Positions 52,435 through 62,223 of a stretch of DNA of 64,000 bases are shown in pieces. Position 1 is the first letter of the stretch, and the number at the start of each line of letters is the position of its first letter. The notes beneath the pieces are model-generated. The model saw only the letters and a list, made by a program, of their open reading frames with translations. It was not told the origin of the DNA and searched no databases. A program made the position numbers and the translations under genes. Source of the stretch: a bacterium (GTDB lineage Bacteria; Krumholzibacteriota; Krumholzibacteriia; LZORAL124-64-63); NCBI GenBank assembly GCA_024223715.1, contig JAAEOA010000427.1, forward strand, positions 1 to 64,000. Direction: 5' to 3'.

Positions 52435-53182
52435 GAGACCGACCTCTTTCTTTTTCCTCAGCCGCAGCCACTGCTTCTTTCCTTGATCCCAACCAATGCA
52501 TTCCACCCAAAAAAGCACCCCAGACCGGAATGATGGCTGGCAACTTTTCCAACACATTCCATGTCAAATGAGGCAAGTCCTGGTGAGGCACATTGTCTGG
52601 CAAGCCGGATTCTTTAATTGGATGAGTCAAAAGCATCAAAACACAGGTACCACCAGCTTCTTCTTCACCGTAAATGGTATCCTGATATTTGTCGGGGTTG
52701 GCAGCTAACCTTCGTTTGGCTTCATTCATCATGATTTCACGCTCGCCAAAATTGGTGGCTCCGGTAGGACAAATGCTGGCACAGGCGGTGGGTAAGTCTT
52801 CGGTAACCCGATGCACACACATATCGCACTTGCGAATTCGCGGGTTGCGTTCAAACCATTCGTAAGTTGGGATTTCAAAGGGACAGGCCATCATGCAATA
52901 ACGACACCCAATGCATTTTGAAGCATCCCAGGTTACAGGCCCGAAAGAAGATTTTTCCAATGCAGCCACCGGGCAAACCGAAGCGCAGGTTGGATCCTCA
53001 CAACTCATGCACAAGTGCCGGGTGTACTGATTATTCCCCAGGTCTTCCACCCAGGTAAACGATTCATGATCCAGTTTTTCAGGTTTATGAAGAAGCTGAT
53101 CATGCTCCGACTGGCACCCCTGCTCACAGGCTCCACACCCTATGCAAAGGCTTTGATCGAATAGAATCGCGTATTTTGACAT
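52427..53182 (-). CDS. four-cluster ferredoxin-type iron-sulfur subunit
   Basis: A 251-aa protein with four [4Fe-4S] cysteine sets: CIGCGACEQGC, CMSCEDPTCASVC, CIGCRYCMMAC and CDMCVHRV...CASIC, the pattern of NrfC/HybA/DmsB subunits. A hydrophobic stretch near the C-terminus (LPAIIPVWGAFLGGMHWL) may anchor it in the membrane. There is no twin-arginine signal, so it probably faces the cytoplasm, unlike HybA. ATG 53182 has GGAG ten bases upstream; the ORF-track GTG three codons earlier sits on top of that site. First gene of the six-gene redox operon. Confidence 0.93.
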   Translation of the reverse strand: MSKYAILFDQSLCIGCGACEQGCQSEHDQLLHKPEKLDHESFTWVEDLGNNQYTRHLCMSCEDPTCASVCPVAALEKSSFGPVTWDASKCIGCRYCMMACPFEIPTYEWFERNPRIRKCDMCVHRVTEDLPTACASICPTGATNFGEREIMMNEAKRRLAANPDKYQDTIYGEEEAGGTCVLMLLTHPIKESGLPDNVPHQDLPHLTWNVLEKLPAIIPVWGAFLGGMHWLGSRKEAVAAAEEKERGRSHE

Positions 53183-53570
53183 GGCTATCACTCTCCGTTG
53201 TCTTCAAAACGTAAATCGAATGACCACCTGATAATTTTTACGCTTTTAAAACCTCAAGTAAAGTTTATTTTTTAACAACCCACACTAACCCACTGGGATT
53301 TAATGACTTATGATTTACAGAAGTTATATGGTCTAATATATTCTAAATTAAATAACTGAAAGGCGAATATAGGGTTGGGAGTTTTCCAGTGTAAAAACCA
53401 TAAACACACAAACCCGCCAACTGTTGAATTCTTAAACACTTAGAAATTTTACTATTTAAAAATATTTGATGACTATGTAATTATTTTCAGCAGTCAGAGG
53501 GTCCGGGAATGCTCACCTCTTCAAAAACCACATAACACCAGACTTCGGGGTTGCTCAAAAGAAACGCTGA
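53183..53570. other. 388-bp AT-rich region upstream of the redox operon
   Basis: No gene is seen. The stretch 53200-53500 is markedly AT-rich. It holds a CAACTGTTG palindrome (53418-53426) similar to those before the sigma54 promoter at 46530. No sigma54 GG-N10-GC site on the minus strand was found; a weak TTGAGG-N17-TTATCA pair near 53230-53258 might serve sigma70. No murA terminator is obvious. Confidence 0.55.
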
Positions 53571-54827
53571 TCAATAACTCTCGCGCTTAATATTTGCCCC
53601 CAGCGCGGCCAGCCTCACTTCAATTTTTTCATAACCACGATCAATGTGATAAACCCGGTTCACTTCCGTGGTGCCTTCAGCAGCAGCCCCCGCCAAAACC
53701 AGGGCCGCGCTGGCCCGTAAATCCGTGGCCATCACCGGTGCTCCCTGTAGCTTTTCAGACCCGAAAATAGTCGCCTTGTTTCCATCGAGACGAATATCAG
53801 CCCCCAAGCGGTTCAGTTCCGACACGTGGGTAAAGCGGTCATTATAAATGCTGTCAGTCATGAAACTCGTGCCATCGGCCAGAGCACAAACAGCCATAAT
53901 TTGAGCCTGCATATCGGTGGGGAAGCCCGGATAAGGCCGGGTCACCACTTCAATTCTTTTGGGACGCCGGTCCATTTCCACGGTAATCAAATCTTCATCT
54001 TCAATAATTTCACAGCCAAGATCCAACAAGACGCTTACCACCGAACGCAAATGTGAAGGATTAACCCGACTCATTGTCACCCGGCCGCCAGTCATGGCCA
54101 CGCCGGCCATGAAGGTGCCCGCTTCAATTCGATCAGCCATAACCCGATGCTTCAGTGGGGCAATTTCATTGACACCTTCAATGCGCATGGTATTTGTACC
54201 GATGCCTTCAATTTTGGCTCCGCTGCGCACCAGGGCTTCGGCCAGACCGGTCACTTCCGGCTCCACAGCACAGTTTTCAAGTTCCGTAACACCTTCGGCA
54301 AGAACCGCAGCCATCAGAATATTAGCCGAAGCTCCCACCGAAACGGGTTCAAAACGGAAACGAGTGCCTTGTAAACGTCCTTTGGTTTTCCCAACAATGT
54401 ACCCTTCATCCAGGTCCAGCTCGGCACCTAAAGCCTGCATAGCGTCCAAGTGAAGATTCACCGGCCGGGGGCCCCAGGCGCACCCTCCGGGCAATGAAAC
54501 CCTGGCTTCGCCGTGATAGGCCAACAGCGGCCCCAGAACATAAATACTGGCACGCATTTTACGAACCAGATCATAAGGAGCGTTGCAGCCGTCCTGGTGG
54601 GTTGTATCGATGGTCAGTCGGGAGTTTTCAAAATTACAAACAGCACCAAGTTCTTCGAGAATGGTCATGAAGAAACGCACATCCACCAAATCGGGGACAT
54701 TTTCAATAATCGTTTCACCACGAGCCAATAAAGCTGCAGCCATGAGGGGCAAAACCGCATTTTTGGCTCCGCCAATTGCAATTTCTCCCACCAGAGGAGT
54801 GGGCCCCTTGATTACAAATCTGTCCAC
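53571..54827 (-). CDS. murA: UDP-N-acetylglucosamine 1-carboxyvinyltransferase
   Basis: Catalyses the first committed step of peptidoglycan synthesis. The 418-aa protein has GGAKNAVLPLMAAALL at the start, the catalytic C116 in LPGGCAWGPRPVNLHL (the fosfomycin target residue, so it should be sensitive), and YPGFPTDMQAQ. The start is GTG 54827 with GGAGG six bases upstream. It lies 23 bp after prmC in the rho-rpmE-DUF1385-prfA-prmC-murA block. Confidence 0.97.
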   Translation of the reverse strand: MDRFVIKGPTPLVGEIAIGGAKNAVLPLMAAALLARGETIIENVPDLVDVRFFMTILEELGAVCNFENSRLTIDTTHQDGCNAPYDLVRKMRASIYVLGPLLAYHGEARVSLPGGCAWGPRPVNLHLDAMQALGAELDLDEGYIVGKTKGRLQGTRFRFEPVSVGASANILMAAVLAEGVTELENCAVEPEVTGLAEALVRSGAKIEGIGTNTMRIEGVNEIAPLKHRVMADRIEAGTFMAGVAMTGGRVTMSRVNPSHLRSVVSVLLDLGCEIIEDEDLITVEMDRRPKRIEVVTRPYPGFPTDMQAQIMAVCALADGTSFMTDSIYNDRFTHVSELNRLGADIRLDGNKATIFGSEKLQGAPVMATDLRASAALVLAGAAAEGTTEVNRVYHIDRGYEKIEVRLAALGANIKRESY

Positions 54828-54850
54828 GCTCAGCCTCCCTGCGGCGTTGG

Positions 54851-55747
54851 TTATTGGTCGGTTATTTGAGCAGAGACCACCCGGTCACGGTGGCTGTAAT
54901 CCTGAATTACCTGTATATCGCTGCCACCGGAGGCAGCAAAAATATCGCTGACATCCTGGGCCTGGTCGTCGCCAATCTCCACAATAATGTATCCACCAGG
55001 CCGCACCCAGCGTGCCATCTCCGCAGCCAAAGCCTTGTAAAACACCAGACCGTCGGGTCCACCATCCAGAGCTTCACGTGGGTCATGCTGAGCCACTTCC
55101 ACCGATAGCCCGTCAATATCGCCCCGGCGCACATAAGGCGGATTGCTCACCAGCAGGTCCACCTGTCCCTTTAGCTGAGATGGAATGGACTCAAAACGAT
55201 TGCCTTGGTGAAAGTTCACTCTGGCACTGACTTCCAACTGGCTGGCATTGCGTGTGGCCAGAGCAATGGCCTTGGGATTAATATCTGAAGCATGCAATAC
55301 CAACTGCGGAATTTCACAAGCCAAACTGATGCCCACAATGCCTGTTCCGCAACCAATTTCCACAGCTACGGGTTCCACCAATCTATGGTCCGCCGGAGTC
55401 AGCAGCTCGGCTGCCGCTTCCACCAGGTGTTCAGTTTCAGGACGGGGAATAAAAACGCCGGCTTCAACTTTAAAGGGTCGGGAATAAAATTCAACCATGC
55501 CCAAAATAGTTTGCAGAGGCTCACCGCTACCTCGACGCCGAACCAATTCGCGGTAGCTGTCCAACTCGGGGCCAAACACCGGCCGGTCAGCCTGCATGTA
55601 CAATTCCATGCGGGACATTCCCAGAACATCGCCCAGCAAACGCTCGGCATTCAGGCGGCAGGAGTCCAGCCCTTTACTCTCAAAATATCCGGTCGTAACC
55701 TTAATGAGCTCACGAACGGTTTTATTTTCCGCTGCTGCTGGCATCAT
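54851..55747 (-). CDS. prmC: release-factor glutamine methyltransferase
   Basis: Methylates the GGQ glutamine of release factors. The 298-aa protein has an N-terminal helical domain ([22 protein letters not shown]), a SAM-binding [12 protein letters not shown] and the catalytic NPPY ([14 protein letters not shown]). ATG 55747 overlaps the prfA stop (ATGATG, with TGA in the other frame), giving tight coupling to its substrate's gene. Confidence 0.95.
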   Translation of the reverse strand: MMPAAAENKTVRELIKVTTGYFESKGLDSCRLNAERLLGDVLGMSRMELYMQADRPVFGPELDSYRELVRRRGSGEPLQTILGMVEFYSRPFKVEAGVFIPRPETEHLVEAAAELLTPADHRLVEPVAVEIGCGTGIVGISLACEIPQLVLHASDINPKAIALATRNASQLEVSARVNFHQGNRFESIPSQLKGQVDLLVSNPPYVRRGDIDGLSVEVAQHDPREALDGGPDGLVFYKALAAEMARWVRPGGYIIVEIGDDQAQDVSDIFAASGGSDIQVIQDYSHRDRVVSAQITDQ

Positions 55748-56814
55748 TTGCGCGTGGCGGCCAGGGCTTCTTCACGGCGGTAGGCCAGAATGGCATCTAC
55801 CACTTCGTCAAGATTGCCAGCCATTACCGCATCCAGACTGTGAATCGTCAGGCCGATACGATGGTCGGTGACCCTGCTCTGGGGAAAATTATAAGTCCTG
55901 ATTTTAGCACTGCGGTCACCAGTACCAACCTGACTTTTACGCTCGGCAGCCATTTCCGCTTCCTGCTCCATAATGGCTTGTTCCAGCAAACGGGAACGCA
56001 GGACCTTCATGGCCTTGGCTTTATTTTTGTGCTGGCTTTTTTCATCCTGACACTGAACAACCAAACCGGTGGGTTCGTGAGTAATGCGCACTGCGCTGTC
56101 AGTGGTATTTACCGACTGACCACCCGGCCCCTGGGCCCGGTAAACATCGATCCGCAGGTCTTCATTGCGAATGTTCAGGTCAACTTCTTCAGCTTCAGGC
56201 AAAGCAGCCACGGTGATGGCCGAAGTATGCACCCGTCCCTGGCTTTCGGTAGCAGGCACCCGTTGCACACGGTGCACCCCGCTTTCCCAACGCAGAATAC
56301 CAAAAGCCCCTTCACCACGCACAGCGTAGCTGACTTCCTTCACACCTCCGGCAGTGCCTTCGGTCATATCAACGAGCTCTGTTTTCCAGCCCCGCTTCTC
56401 AGCATAACGAATGTACATGCGGGAAATTTCCTCGGCAAAAAGAGCGGCCTCGTCGCCACCGGTACCTGCACGAACTTCCAAAATAACATCACGGTCATCA
56501 TTGGGATCGTGAGGCAGCAAGGCTGTTTCCAGATCCTCTTCAGCCTTGGCATAAGCAGGTTCCAGTTCTCCAATTTCCTCACGAATCATTTCCTGCATTT
56601 CAGGATCCGATTCATCTTTCAACAACTCACGGCTATCGTCCAATTGTTCCCCGAGGGAAAGCCACTTTTCACCAAAAGCCAGGTTCTTACTCACCCGCGA
56701 ATGTTCCCGGGTTAATTTGCGATAAGCATCCTGATCGTTTAAAGATTCCGGCTTGGAAAGCTCGTCACTCAATTCCTGGTATCGCTGGCGCAAGGTTTCA
56801 ACATTGGCCTTCAA
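55744..56814 (-). CDS. prfA: peptide chain release factor 1
   Basis: Recognises UAA and UAG stops. The 356-aa protein carries the tripeptide discriminator PAT ([13 protein letters not shown]) and the GGQ catalytic loop ([20 protein letters not shown]). It overlaps the DUF1385 stop by four bases and is coupled to prmC. Because it does not read UGA, it is compatible with the selenocysteine system implied by selB. Confidence 0.97.
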   Translation of the reverse strand: MKANVETLRQRYQELSDELSKPESLNDQDAYRKLTREHSRVSKNLAFGEKWLSLGEQLDDSRELLKDESDPEMQEMIREEIGELEPAYAKAEEDLETALLPHDPNDDRDVILEVRAGTGGDEAALFAEEISRMYIRYAEKRGWKTELVDMTEGTAGGVKEVSYAVRGEGAFGILRWESGVHRVQRVPATESQGRVHTSAITVAALPEAEEVDLNIRNEDLRIDVYRAQGPGGQSVNTTDSAVRITHEPTGLVVQCQDEKSQHKNKAKAMKVLRSRLLEQAIMEQEAEMAAERKSQVGTGDRSAKIRTYNFPQSRVTDHRIGLTIHSLDAVMAGNLDEVVDAILAYRREEALAATRK

Positions 56815-57881
56815 GAGACATCTCCCTCTGTGGATTCTTCAGATTTTTCATCACGTACGGATTCAGCTGCACTGTCCAAGGGCATATCGTAATACACCCG
56901 CTCCTTGAAGTCATCACCTTCCGGTGTCAATACCGCTCGCAAAGCAGCCATCGATACGGTCAGTTGATCATCATCCGGTTCGCTGGTGGTAATCTTCTGA
57001 AGCAACAGCCCGGGTAGAATGACGGGCTTCAGGAACCAGGCTTTGGCGTATTTTCCGGAAAGCTTGATCGCTTCATAAGCCAGTCCGCCAATGACAGGTA
57101 CAAAGGCAATGCGTTGCAAACGGTCAACAATTTCTTCCGGACGCCCCAGCAATGAGAAAACCAGAATGGAGATCAGCATGACAAAGAACAGGAAGCTGGT
57201 TCCGCAACGGGGATGCAAAGTTGTGTATTCCCGGGAACCCTCGGCATCCAGAGGGCGACCATTTTCAAAAGCATGAATGCATTTATGCTCGGCACCATGG
57301 TACTCAAAGACCCGAGCCATGTCCGGCAGCTTGCTGACAGCCAGCAGGTAAGCCACAAACATAGCCACCCGAATAATGCCATCGACAATATTCCAGGTCA
57401 AACTGCCAGCATCTTCACCGACCACCAGGTCGGTCAGCAGAATGGGGAGGTAAAAAAACAGGCCCAGGCTCATGACAAAAGAGAACGCTACCGTGGCCCA
57501 CATCATGAGGGTGTCTTTCACGCTGGTCTTCTGATTTTCAATACGGTCTTCGCTGGTTGCCTGATCGGCCGAGAACATCAGGGCGTCAATACCCAGCCCC
57601 ATGGTTTCAATCAGATGAATACCACCACGAACCACGGGAATGTTCAGGAAGGGCAACTTTTTCATAATGCTGCCAAAGGTTTTCTTGCGAACCACAATTC
57701 GCCCGTCAGGAGTGCGTACAGCCATGGCCAGGTAAGATGGGCTGCGCATCATTACCCCTTCAATAAGGGCCTGACCACCTACGGCCAAATCCATATCCCG
57801 GGCATCAGAAGCATCAACCGAAGCAGGATTATCCACAGCACCAGTATCTTGACTTTGAGTATCGCTCATCACATCTCCCAT
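56811..57881 (-). CDS. DUF1385 membrane protein (YqhQ-like)
   Basis: A 356-aa protein of unknown function with the family signature [22 protein letters not shown], followed by four or five hydrophobic segments ([49 protein letters not shown]) and HRYHGAEHK-like [14 protein letters not shown], a conserved possible metal site. It is regularly found between rpmE and prfA in many phyla. A start at 57869 is also possible (MSDTQSQ). The N-terminal 28 residues are low complexity. Confidence 0.87.
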   Translation of the reverse strand: MGDVMSDTQSQDTGAVDNPASVDASDARDMDLAVGGQALIEGVMMRSPSYLAMAVRTPDGRIVVRKKTFGSIMKKLPFLNIPVVRGGIHLIETMGLGIDALMFSADQATSEDRIENQKTSVKDTLMMWATVAFSFVMSLGLFFYLPILLTDLVVGEDAGSLTWNIVDGIIRVAMFVAYLLAVSKLPDMARVFEYHGAEHKCIHAFENGRPLDAEGSREYTTLHPRCGTSFLFFVMLISILVFSLLGRPEEIVDRLQRIAFVPVIGGLAYEAIKLSGKYAKAWFLKPVILPGLLLQKITTSEPDDDQLTVSMAALRAVLTPEGDDFKERVYYDMPLDSAAESVRDEKSEESTEGDVS

Positions 57882-57918
57882 TAAAAGGGTTGCAACCGGA
57901 GTTGCAAGGTATCAAAGA

Positions 57919-57949
57919 GAGGGTGCCGGGACAATCACCCAGCACCCTC
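57919..57949 (-). terminator. hairpin between rpmE and DUF1385
   Basis: GAGGGTGC/GCACCCTC with an inner GGG/CCC stem around ACAATCA. On the minus strand it is followed by TCTTTGATAC, a poor U-tract, so it may attenuate rather than stop transcription from rho-rpmE into the DUF1385 operon. Confidence 0.5.
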
Positions 57950-57951
57950 AG

Positions 57952-57995
57952 GAAGCTTTTCTTGAAGCTTTTCTTGAAGCTTTTCTTGAAGCTTT
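57952..57995. repeat. 12-bp tandem repeat GAAGCTTTTCTT
   Basis: Three perfect 12-bp copies and a partial fourth, each holding the palindrome AAGCTT. It sits between the rpmE stop and the attenuator-like hairpin. No function recognised. Confidence 0.95.
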
Positions 57996-58041
57996 CGAGG
58001 TTCCCCCTAAAAAGCAAAGGGAAAACTCTTTCGAGACCAGC

Positions 58042-58257
58042 CTACTTCTTGGCGGTGGCAGAATTCTCGTACCGTTTGCGGAAACGTTCCACACGACCGG
58101 CTGTATCCATGATTTTCTGCTTGCCGGTGTAAAATGGGTGGCAATTGGAGCAAATTTCCACGTTCAGCGAGTTCTTGGTCGACCGGGTATTGATTACGTT
58201 GCCACAGAGGCAAGTAATGGTGCAGTCAACGTATTTTGGATGAATATTCTGTTTCAT
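58042..58257 (-). CDS. rpmE: 50S ribosomal protein L31 (zinc form)
   Basis: A 71-aa ribosomal protein that bridges the two subunits. It keeps the zinc-binding cysteines (CLCGN and [10 protein letters not shown]), so it is the zinc-requiring C+ form. KQNIHPKY at the N-terminus and [10 protein letters not shown] are family hallmarks. It is 195 bp downstream of rho on the same strand. Ribosome-binding site weak (GGCAGCTAGAAAA-ATG). Confidence 0.96.
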   Translation of the reverse strand: MKQNIHPKYVDCTITCLCGNVINTRSTKNSLNVEICSNCHPFYTGKQKIMDTAGRVERFRKRYENSATAKK

Positions 58258-58452
58258 TTTTCTAGCTGCCTTTTTTATCTATCCTGTCGGACTATCCTGC
58301 GGCTTCTTTAAGCCAGGAATATTGAATACAGGTTGAGGCCAAAAAGAAGTAAGGAATGAGCTCAATTGCAAGGATATTTTTTATCAAAATACCAAACAAT
58401 TTAAACACTTTGCTCTTTTTTTTGGCTTTCTGGCTGAAAACAGGGCCAAAAA

Positions 58453-59841
58453 TCAAGTATTCATTGCGCCCAGGAACTGCTCATTATTTTTGGTTTTACC
58501 CAGCTTGGCGATCAAAAACTCCATGGCTTCAATGGGGTTGTAATCGCTCAGGTACTTGCGCAGAACCCATATTTTAGCCAAATCCTTGCTATCGATAAGC
58601 AGGTCTTCTTTCCGGGTCCCGGACTTGAATATGTCCATGGCAGGGTAAACACGACGCTCTGCGATTTTTCGGTCGAGAACCATTTCCATGTTACCGGTCC
58701 CCTTAAATTCTTCAAAAATGACCTCATCCATACGGCTGCCAGTCTCCACCAAAGCTGTCGCAATGATGGTGAGTGAGCCACCGTCTTCAATATTACGGGC
58801 CGCTCCGAAGAAACGCTTGGGCTTTTGCAAGGCGTTGGAATCCACACCACCGGAAAGAATTTTTCCAGAGTGAGGCACCACAGCATTGTGAGCCCGGGCC
58901 AGGCGGGTAATGGAATCCAGAAGAATAACCACATCGAGTCCGTTTTCCACCAGTCGGCGACTTTTGGCCAGAACCATATTTGCCACTTGCACGTGACGCT
59001 CGGCAGGTTCATCGAAAGTGGAGCTGACCACTTCACCGTTAACCGACCGAGCCATATCCGTCACTTCTTCCGGACGCTCATCAATGAGCAGCACAATCAG
59101 GTGCACTTCCGGATGATTAATACTGATGGAATTGGCAATCTGCTGCAAAATGATGGTTTTTCCGGCACGGGGAGGAGAAACAATAAGCCCACGCTGACCT
59201 TTGCCAATGGGCGACAGGAGATTTATTAGCCGGGTGGTCAGAATTTTTGGATCCCCTTCGAGATTCAAAATATCCTCGGGGTACAAAGGTGTCAGGTTGT
59301 CAAAGAGGGTGACCTTCTTGGCAGCCTTGGGGTCCTTGTAGTTAACAGATTCAACCTTCAGCAGGGCAAAGTAGCGCTCATTGTCTTTGGGAGGCCGCAC
59401 CTGGCCTGCCACCGTATCACCGGTTTTGAGGGCAAACTTTTTAATTTGGGACGGGGAAAGATAAATATCATCGGGACCGGGCAGGTAGTTGTATTTGGCA
59501 GCCCGCAGAAATCCGTAGCCTTCGGCCAGGACCTGCAGCACACCCTCAGCATAAATAAGCCCGTTTTTTTCCGTCTGTCCTTCAAGGATCTTAAAAATAA
59601 GTTCAGACTTTCGGAGGGTGCTGACCGCTTCAATTTCCATCTCCTGGGCAACATCCACTAATTCGTGAATGTCCATTTCCTGCAGTATCTTTATGTCCAT
59701 TTTGCTGTTGGCACCATTCTTTTTGGGTTTGGGGGCTGGTTTTTTCGCCCTGACCGGTTTCTTTGTTTTCACACCTTCAGTCTCTTTGGCAGCTAATGGT
59801 GTTTCTGATGATTTTTTTTGTTCGTTTTTTTCCATGTTCAT
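58453..59841 (-). CDS. rho: transcription termination factor Rho
   Basis: A hexameric RNA helicase that ends transcription at untranslated C-rich RNA. The 462-aa protein has a Lys/Ala-rich N-terminal extension (about 1-45), the Rho-N helical domain, the RNA-binding cold-shock-like domain ([30 protein letters not shown]), Walker [10 protein letters not shown], the Q-loop and the R-loop [14 protein letters not shown] eight bases before ATG 59841 supports the start. A gene-free 381-bp leader precedes it, which would suit autoregulation. Confidence 0.97.
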   Translation of the reverse strand: MNMEKNEQKKSSETPLAAKETEGVKTKKPVRAKKPAPKPKKNGANSKMDIKILQEMDIHELVDVAQEMEIEAVSTLRKSELIFKILEGQTEKNGLIYAEGVLQVLAEGYGFLRAAKYNYLPGPDDIYLSPSQIKKFALKTGDTVAGQVRPPKDNERYFALLKVESVNYKDPKAAKKVTLFDNLTPLYPEDILNLEGDPKILTTRLINLLSPIGKGQRGLIVSPPRAGKTIILQQIANSISINHPEVHLIVLLIDERPEEVTDMARSVNGEVVSSTFDEPAERHVQVANMVLAKSRRLVENGLDVVILLDSITRLARAHNAVVPHSGKILSGGVDSNALQKPKRFFGAARNIEDGGSLTIIATALVETGSRMDEVIFEEFKGTGNMEMVLDRKIAERRVYPAMDIFKSGTRKEDLLIDSKDLAKIWVLRKYLSDYNPIEAMEFLIAKLGKTKNNEQFLGAMNT

Positions 59842-59999
59842 TTCACCGATCCTGTAGACCTGATTACCTGAATTCTGAGCGGAATCCCGATTTTCAACCG
59901 GACCCTCAAAAGGAAACCGGATCTAACGGGGGCAAAGGGTATATTTCAAAAGTGGTGTGTGTTATTCCTCAAGGTCTGAGTCAACAATCAGCCCGCGTT

Positions 60000-60035
60000 G
60001 GATACTCAGGATATTCAGGGTACTCAGGGCATTCC
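60000..60035. repeat. 9-bp tandem repeat, four copies
   Basis: GGATACTCA, GGATATTCA, GGGTACTCA and GGGCATTCC follow one another. Period 9 gives a Tyr-Ser-Gly repeat in one frame, but there is no gene around it. Confidence 0.85.
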
Positions 60036-60182
60036 AAGAATGTCCTGCAGGAAATCTCCTGGCGCGAAATAATAAACTGATTGCTGAAGTATTGGATAAT
60101 ATTAGCACATCAAATGCCAACAGGGAAACCTATTTATTTTCACTTTGCATTATTTTCAGACTGTACATCGGAAAATGATACA

Positions 60183-60213
60183 ACAGGACCCCATTTTCAC
60201 AATGGGGCCCTGT
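60183..60213 (-). terminator. hairpin after the TPR lipoprotein gene
   Basis: ACAGG-CCCCATT pairs with AATGGGG-CCTGT (one A/C mismatch) around TTCAC, starting ten bases past the stop. On the minus strand it is followed by TGTATCATTTT, a weak U-tract. Confidence 0.6.
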
Positions 60214-60222
60214 CTGAAATTC

Positions 60223-61434
60223 TTAAAAATCTGGTTGTGACGACAACTCTTCGTAGGTCTTGTAATTGGCATCAGAGGCAGTGAAGTCTCCGGTTTCAAT
60301 TTGAACCATACTCAGGAAAAGGAAACCCTGGTCATCCGACGGGAAGTTCAGAGTCATGGCCCGGCCAATTTCTTCAGCCCGGCGGAATTTTTCCATGCTG
60401 CGGGTTTTCAGGTCAGCTTTGAGCACGGCATCCTCTTCCAGATCGCCATCACCTTTAAGCTTCATGCCGTAGTCATAATAGGCACGCAAACGAGCCAGCA
60501 TGGTTCGCTGGTTCAAACTGGGATCCAACTCAGCGGAACGATCCAAAGCCACAATGGCGTCTTCGTAGCGACCCACAGAATTCATTCTGTACCAGTTACC
60601 AGCTGTGCGCAGAAGCAGGTTATTATCTTCATCGTTTTCGGCAATCACATCGGCTTCGTTCAAGTCCACAACCCTTACGTAAAGATCCGCCCCACGACCG
60701 TATTCACCGTCATCCACGGCCAGGGAAGCAATATCCATCAGCAAACGAACGTCATCACCGTGTTCACTCAGCAATTCATTGTACAACTGCCCAGCCTCTT
60801 CATCGCGGCCCAATAAATCCAATACGTTGGCTTTATCCAGGTTTAGGGAATAAGCCTCGGGATTGGCTTCCAGAGACTGGTTCAACAGCTCCAGAGCCTC
60901 TTCCCGCAAAGGAGTGGCCTGAGTACCAGTGGTATCTTCATCGGCCATCTGCATTTTCATGCGGGCAATACTTTTGATGGGAGTCAGACTGTCCGGCAAG
61001 GCAGCAAAAGCCAAACGCAAGTGGCCTTCAGCTTGTTCAAAATGACGGCCCTCCCAATCCAGGGCTGCCTGACGCACCCGGTTGGCATAGTTGTACTCCA
61101 GAGACTCCTTGACCATTTTGGACCATTCTGCGGCGTCCAGCTCAAGAGTCCTCATATAGGCATCGTAGGCCAACTGGTAGTTCTTTTTGGCTTCCGGGTA
61201 ATCGTCAACTTCCACGGCCTCGAGGGCCAAATGACTGTAAGCTTCACCCAGGTAATAATAAGCGTCGGGTTCATCATCCCCGTACTGGAAACCATCATGA
61301 ATCACATTGACCGCTTTGTCGTAGCTTTGCTCGTCGATGTAAAGAATGGCACTGGTTGTATGAGCGGAACGGCATCCAGCCACTACAACAACGGCCAAAA
61401 GAGCAAACAACAGGATAAGGCGCGATTTGGACAT
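60223..61434 (-). CDS. TPR-repeat lipoprotein
   Basis: A 402-aa membrane-anchored lipoprotein. The lipobox VVVAGC ends the signal sequence (MSKSRLILLFALLAVVVVAGC). Helical repeats follow, including YYYLGEAYSHLALEAVEVDDYPEAKKNYQLAYDAYM and RDEEAGQLYNELLSEHGDD. It probably scaffolds an envelope complex; no partner is identifiable. ATG 61434 has GAGGGGGA upstream; the ORF-track start 29 codons earlier is unsupported. Confidence 0.83.
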   Translation of the reverse strand: MSKSRLILLFALLAVVVVAGCRSAHTTSAILYIDEQSYDKAVNVIHDGFQYGDDEPDAYYYLGEAYSHLALEAVEVDDYPEAKKNYQLAYDAYMRTLELDAAEWSKMVKESLEYNYANRVRQAALDWEGRHFEQAEGHLRLAFAALPDSLTPIKSIARMKMQMADEDTTGTQATPLREEALELLNQSLEANPEAYSLNLDKANVLDLLGRDEEAGQLYNELLSEHGDDVRLLMDIASLAVDDGEYGRGADLYVRVVDLNEADVIAENDEDNNLLLRTAGNWYRMNSVGRYEDAIVALDRSAELDPSLNQRTMLARLRAYYDYGMKLKGDGDLEEDAVLKADLKTRSMEKFRRAEEIGRAMTLNFPSDDQGFLFLSMVQIETGDFTASDANYKTYEELSSQPDF

Positions 61435-61623
61435 TAAAAATCCCCCTCGGGACTGGGCGGCAAAGACTGCCGAAATGGGAACACCCCTGACGGGACAAAC
61501 CCGGAATGAAGTGGGGAACAACAGAACACCTGAACTAAAATTCGAGGACGGAAACCCGCCTCTTCGCTTGTAATAGATATAAAATGGGCTGCTTGGCTGT
61601 CAACTTGATTATTGTTTCGCACC

Positions 61624-62223
61624 CTAATTTGACTCCGGGGAATGACCTTTCATTTGCCGTTTCAAATGTCCGGAACGGAGACCCTTACCACCTCTACGCC
61701 CATTTAAGGTACCAAATGGCAGAATTTCCAAATACCGCGACCGTTGTTCATCGTCCAGAATTTCCAATTCCTGGAGCATGGTTTCAGTTACCATAGAGTC
61801 GAGTTTGGCTTGCTGGCGGCCCACTTCAGCAATTAAAGGACGAATAATAGAAATTTCAAACCCCGGTTGACCTGCAGCCTCCACCAAAGTCTTTTGAGCT
61901 TTGACGATAGTTTGACGTTGCTCTTTGAAACCTTCAATTGCCTTGCCGTGAATATCTTTGAACTCCGAAGCCTTGTCATTTTCGAGGCCCAATTGCTTGA
62001 TCACATATTCCAGTCTTTTGTCCACAATCCCCCGCCGAAAAGCTCCTCTTTCACCTTTTTCAGGATGTCGATCGGATGGTTTCCCCCTTTCATGCAAAAC
62101 TGAATGAGGCTCTGATGGGATACATCCTGGAGCCGAACGAGTCTGTTCACTACTGAGTCGAACCCAAAGACCCACGTTCAATCCCAATGAAATTAGCGCC
62201 AGCAATACCAGAAATCTTTTCAT
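61624..62223 (-). CDS. Spy/CnrX-like periplasmic sensor protein
   Basis: A 199-aa protein with one N-terminal membrane helix (KRFLVLLALISLGLNVGLWV) and a periplasmic helical region (EYVIKQLGLENDKASEFKDIHGKAIEGFKEQRQTIVKAQ ... LDDEQRSRYLEILP) of the Spy/CpxP/CnrX type, which sense misfolding or metals. It overlaps the anti-sigma-like gene by four bases (ATGA). Position in a sigma/anti-sigma operon suggests it modulates the anti-sigma, as CnrX does in the nickel/cobalt system. No metal-binding His/Met cluster stands out, so the signal is uncertain. Confidence 0.72.
   Translation of the reverse strand: MKRFLVLLALISLGLNVGLWVRLSSEQTRSAPGCIPSEPHSVLHERGKPSDRHPEKGERGAFRRGIVDKRLEYVIKQLGLENDKASEFKDIHGKAIEGFKEQRQTIVKAQKTLVEAAGQPGFEISIIRPLIAEVGRQQAKLDSMVTETMLQELEILDDEQRSRYLEILPFGTLNGRRGGKGLRSGHLKRQMKGHSPESN

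Larger units (their letters stand above)
59842..60222. other. 381-bp region upstream of rho
   Basis: No gene is seen. It holds a 9-bp tandem repeat (60000-60035), AT-rich sequence at 60060-60180 that presumably contains the rho promoter, and at its left edge the SD of rho. Rho genes are often autoregulated by termination in a long leader; this one has space for that, but no structure decides it. Confidence 0.5.

Noticed and set aside
53192-53350. Sigma54 promoter for the ferredoxin-NrfD operon
   Set aside because: No GG-N10-GC site was found on the minus strand; the nearest has spacing eight.
58405-58452. Rho-gene terminator
   Set aside because: TTTTTGGC/GCCAAAAA can pair, but on the minus strand the 3' side is A-rich rather than U-rich, so termination is not supported.
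60000-60035. A CRISPR-like array
   Set aside because: The units are contiguous 9-mers without spacers; no cas genes are present in the window.
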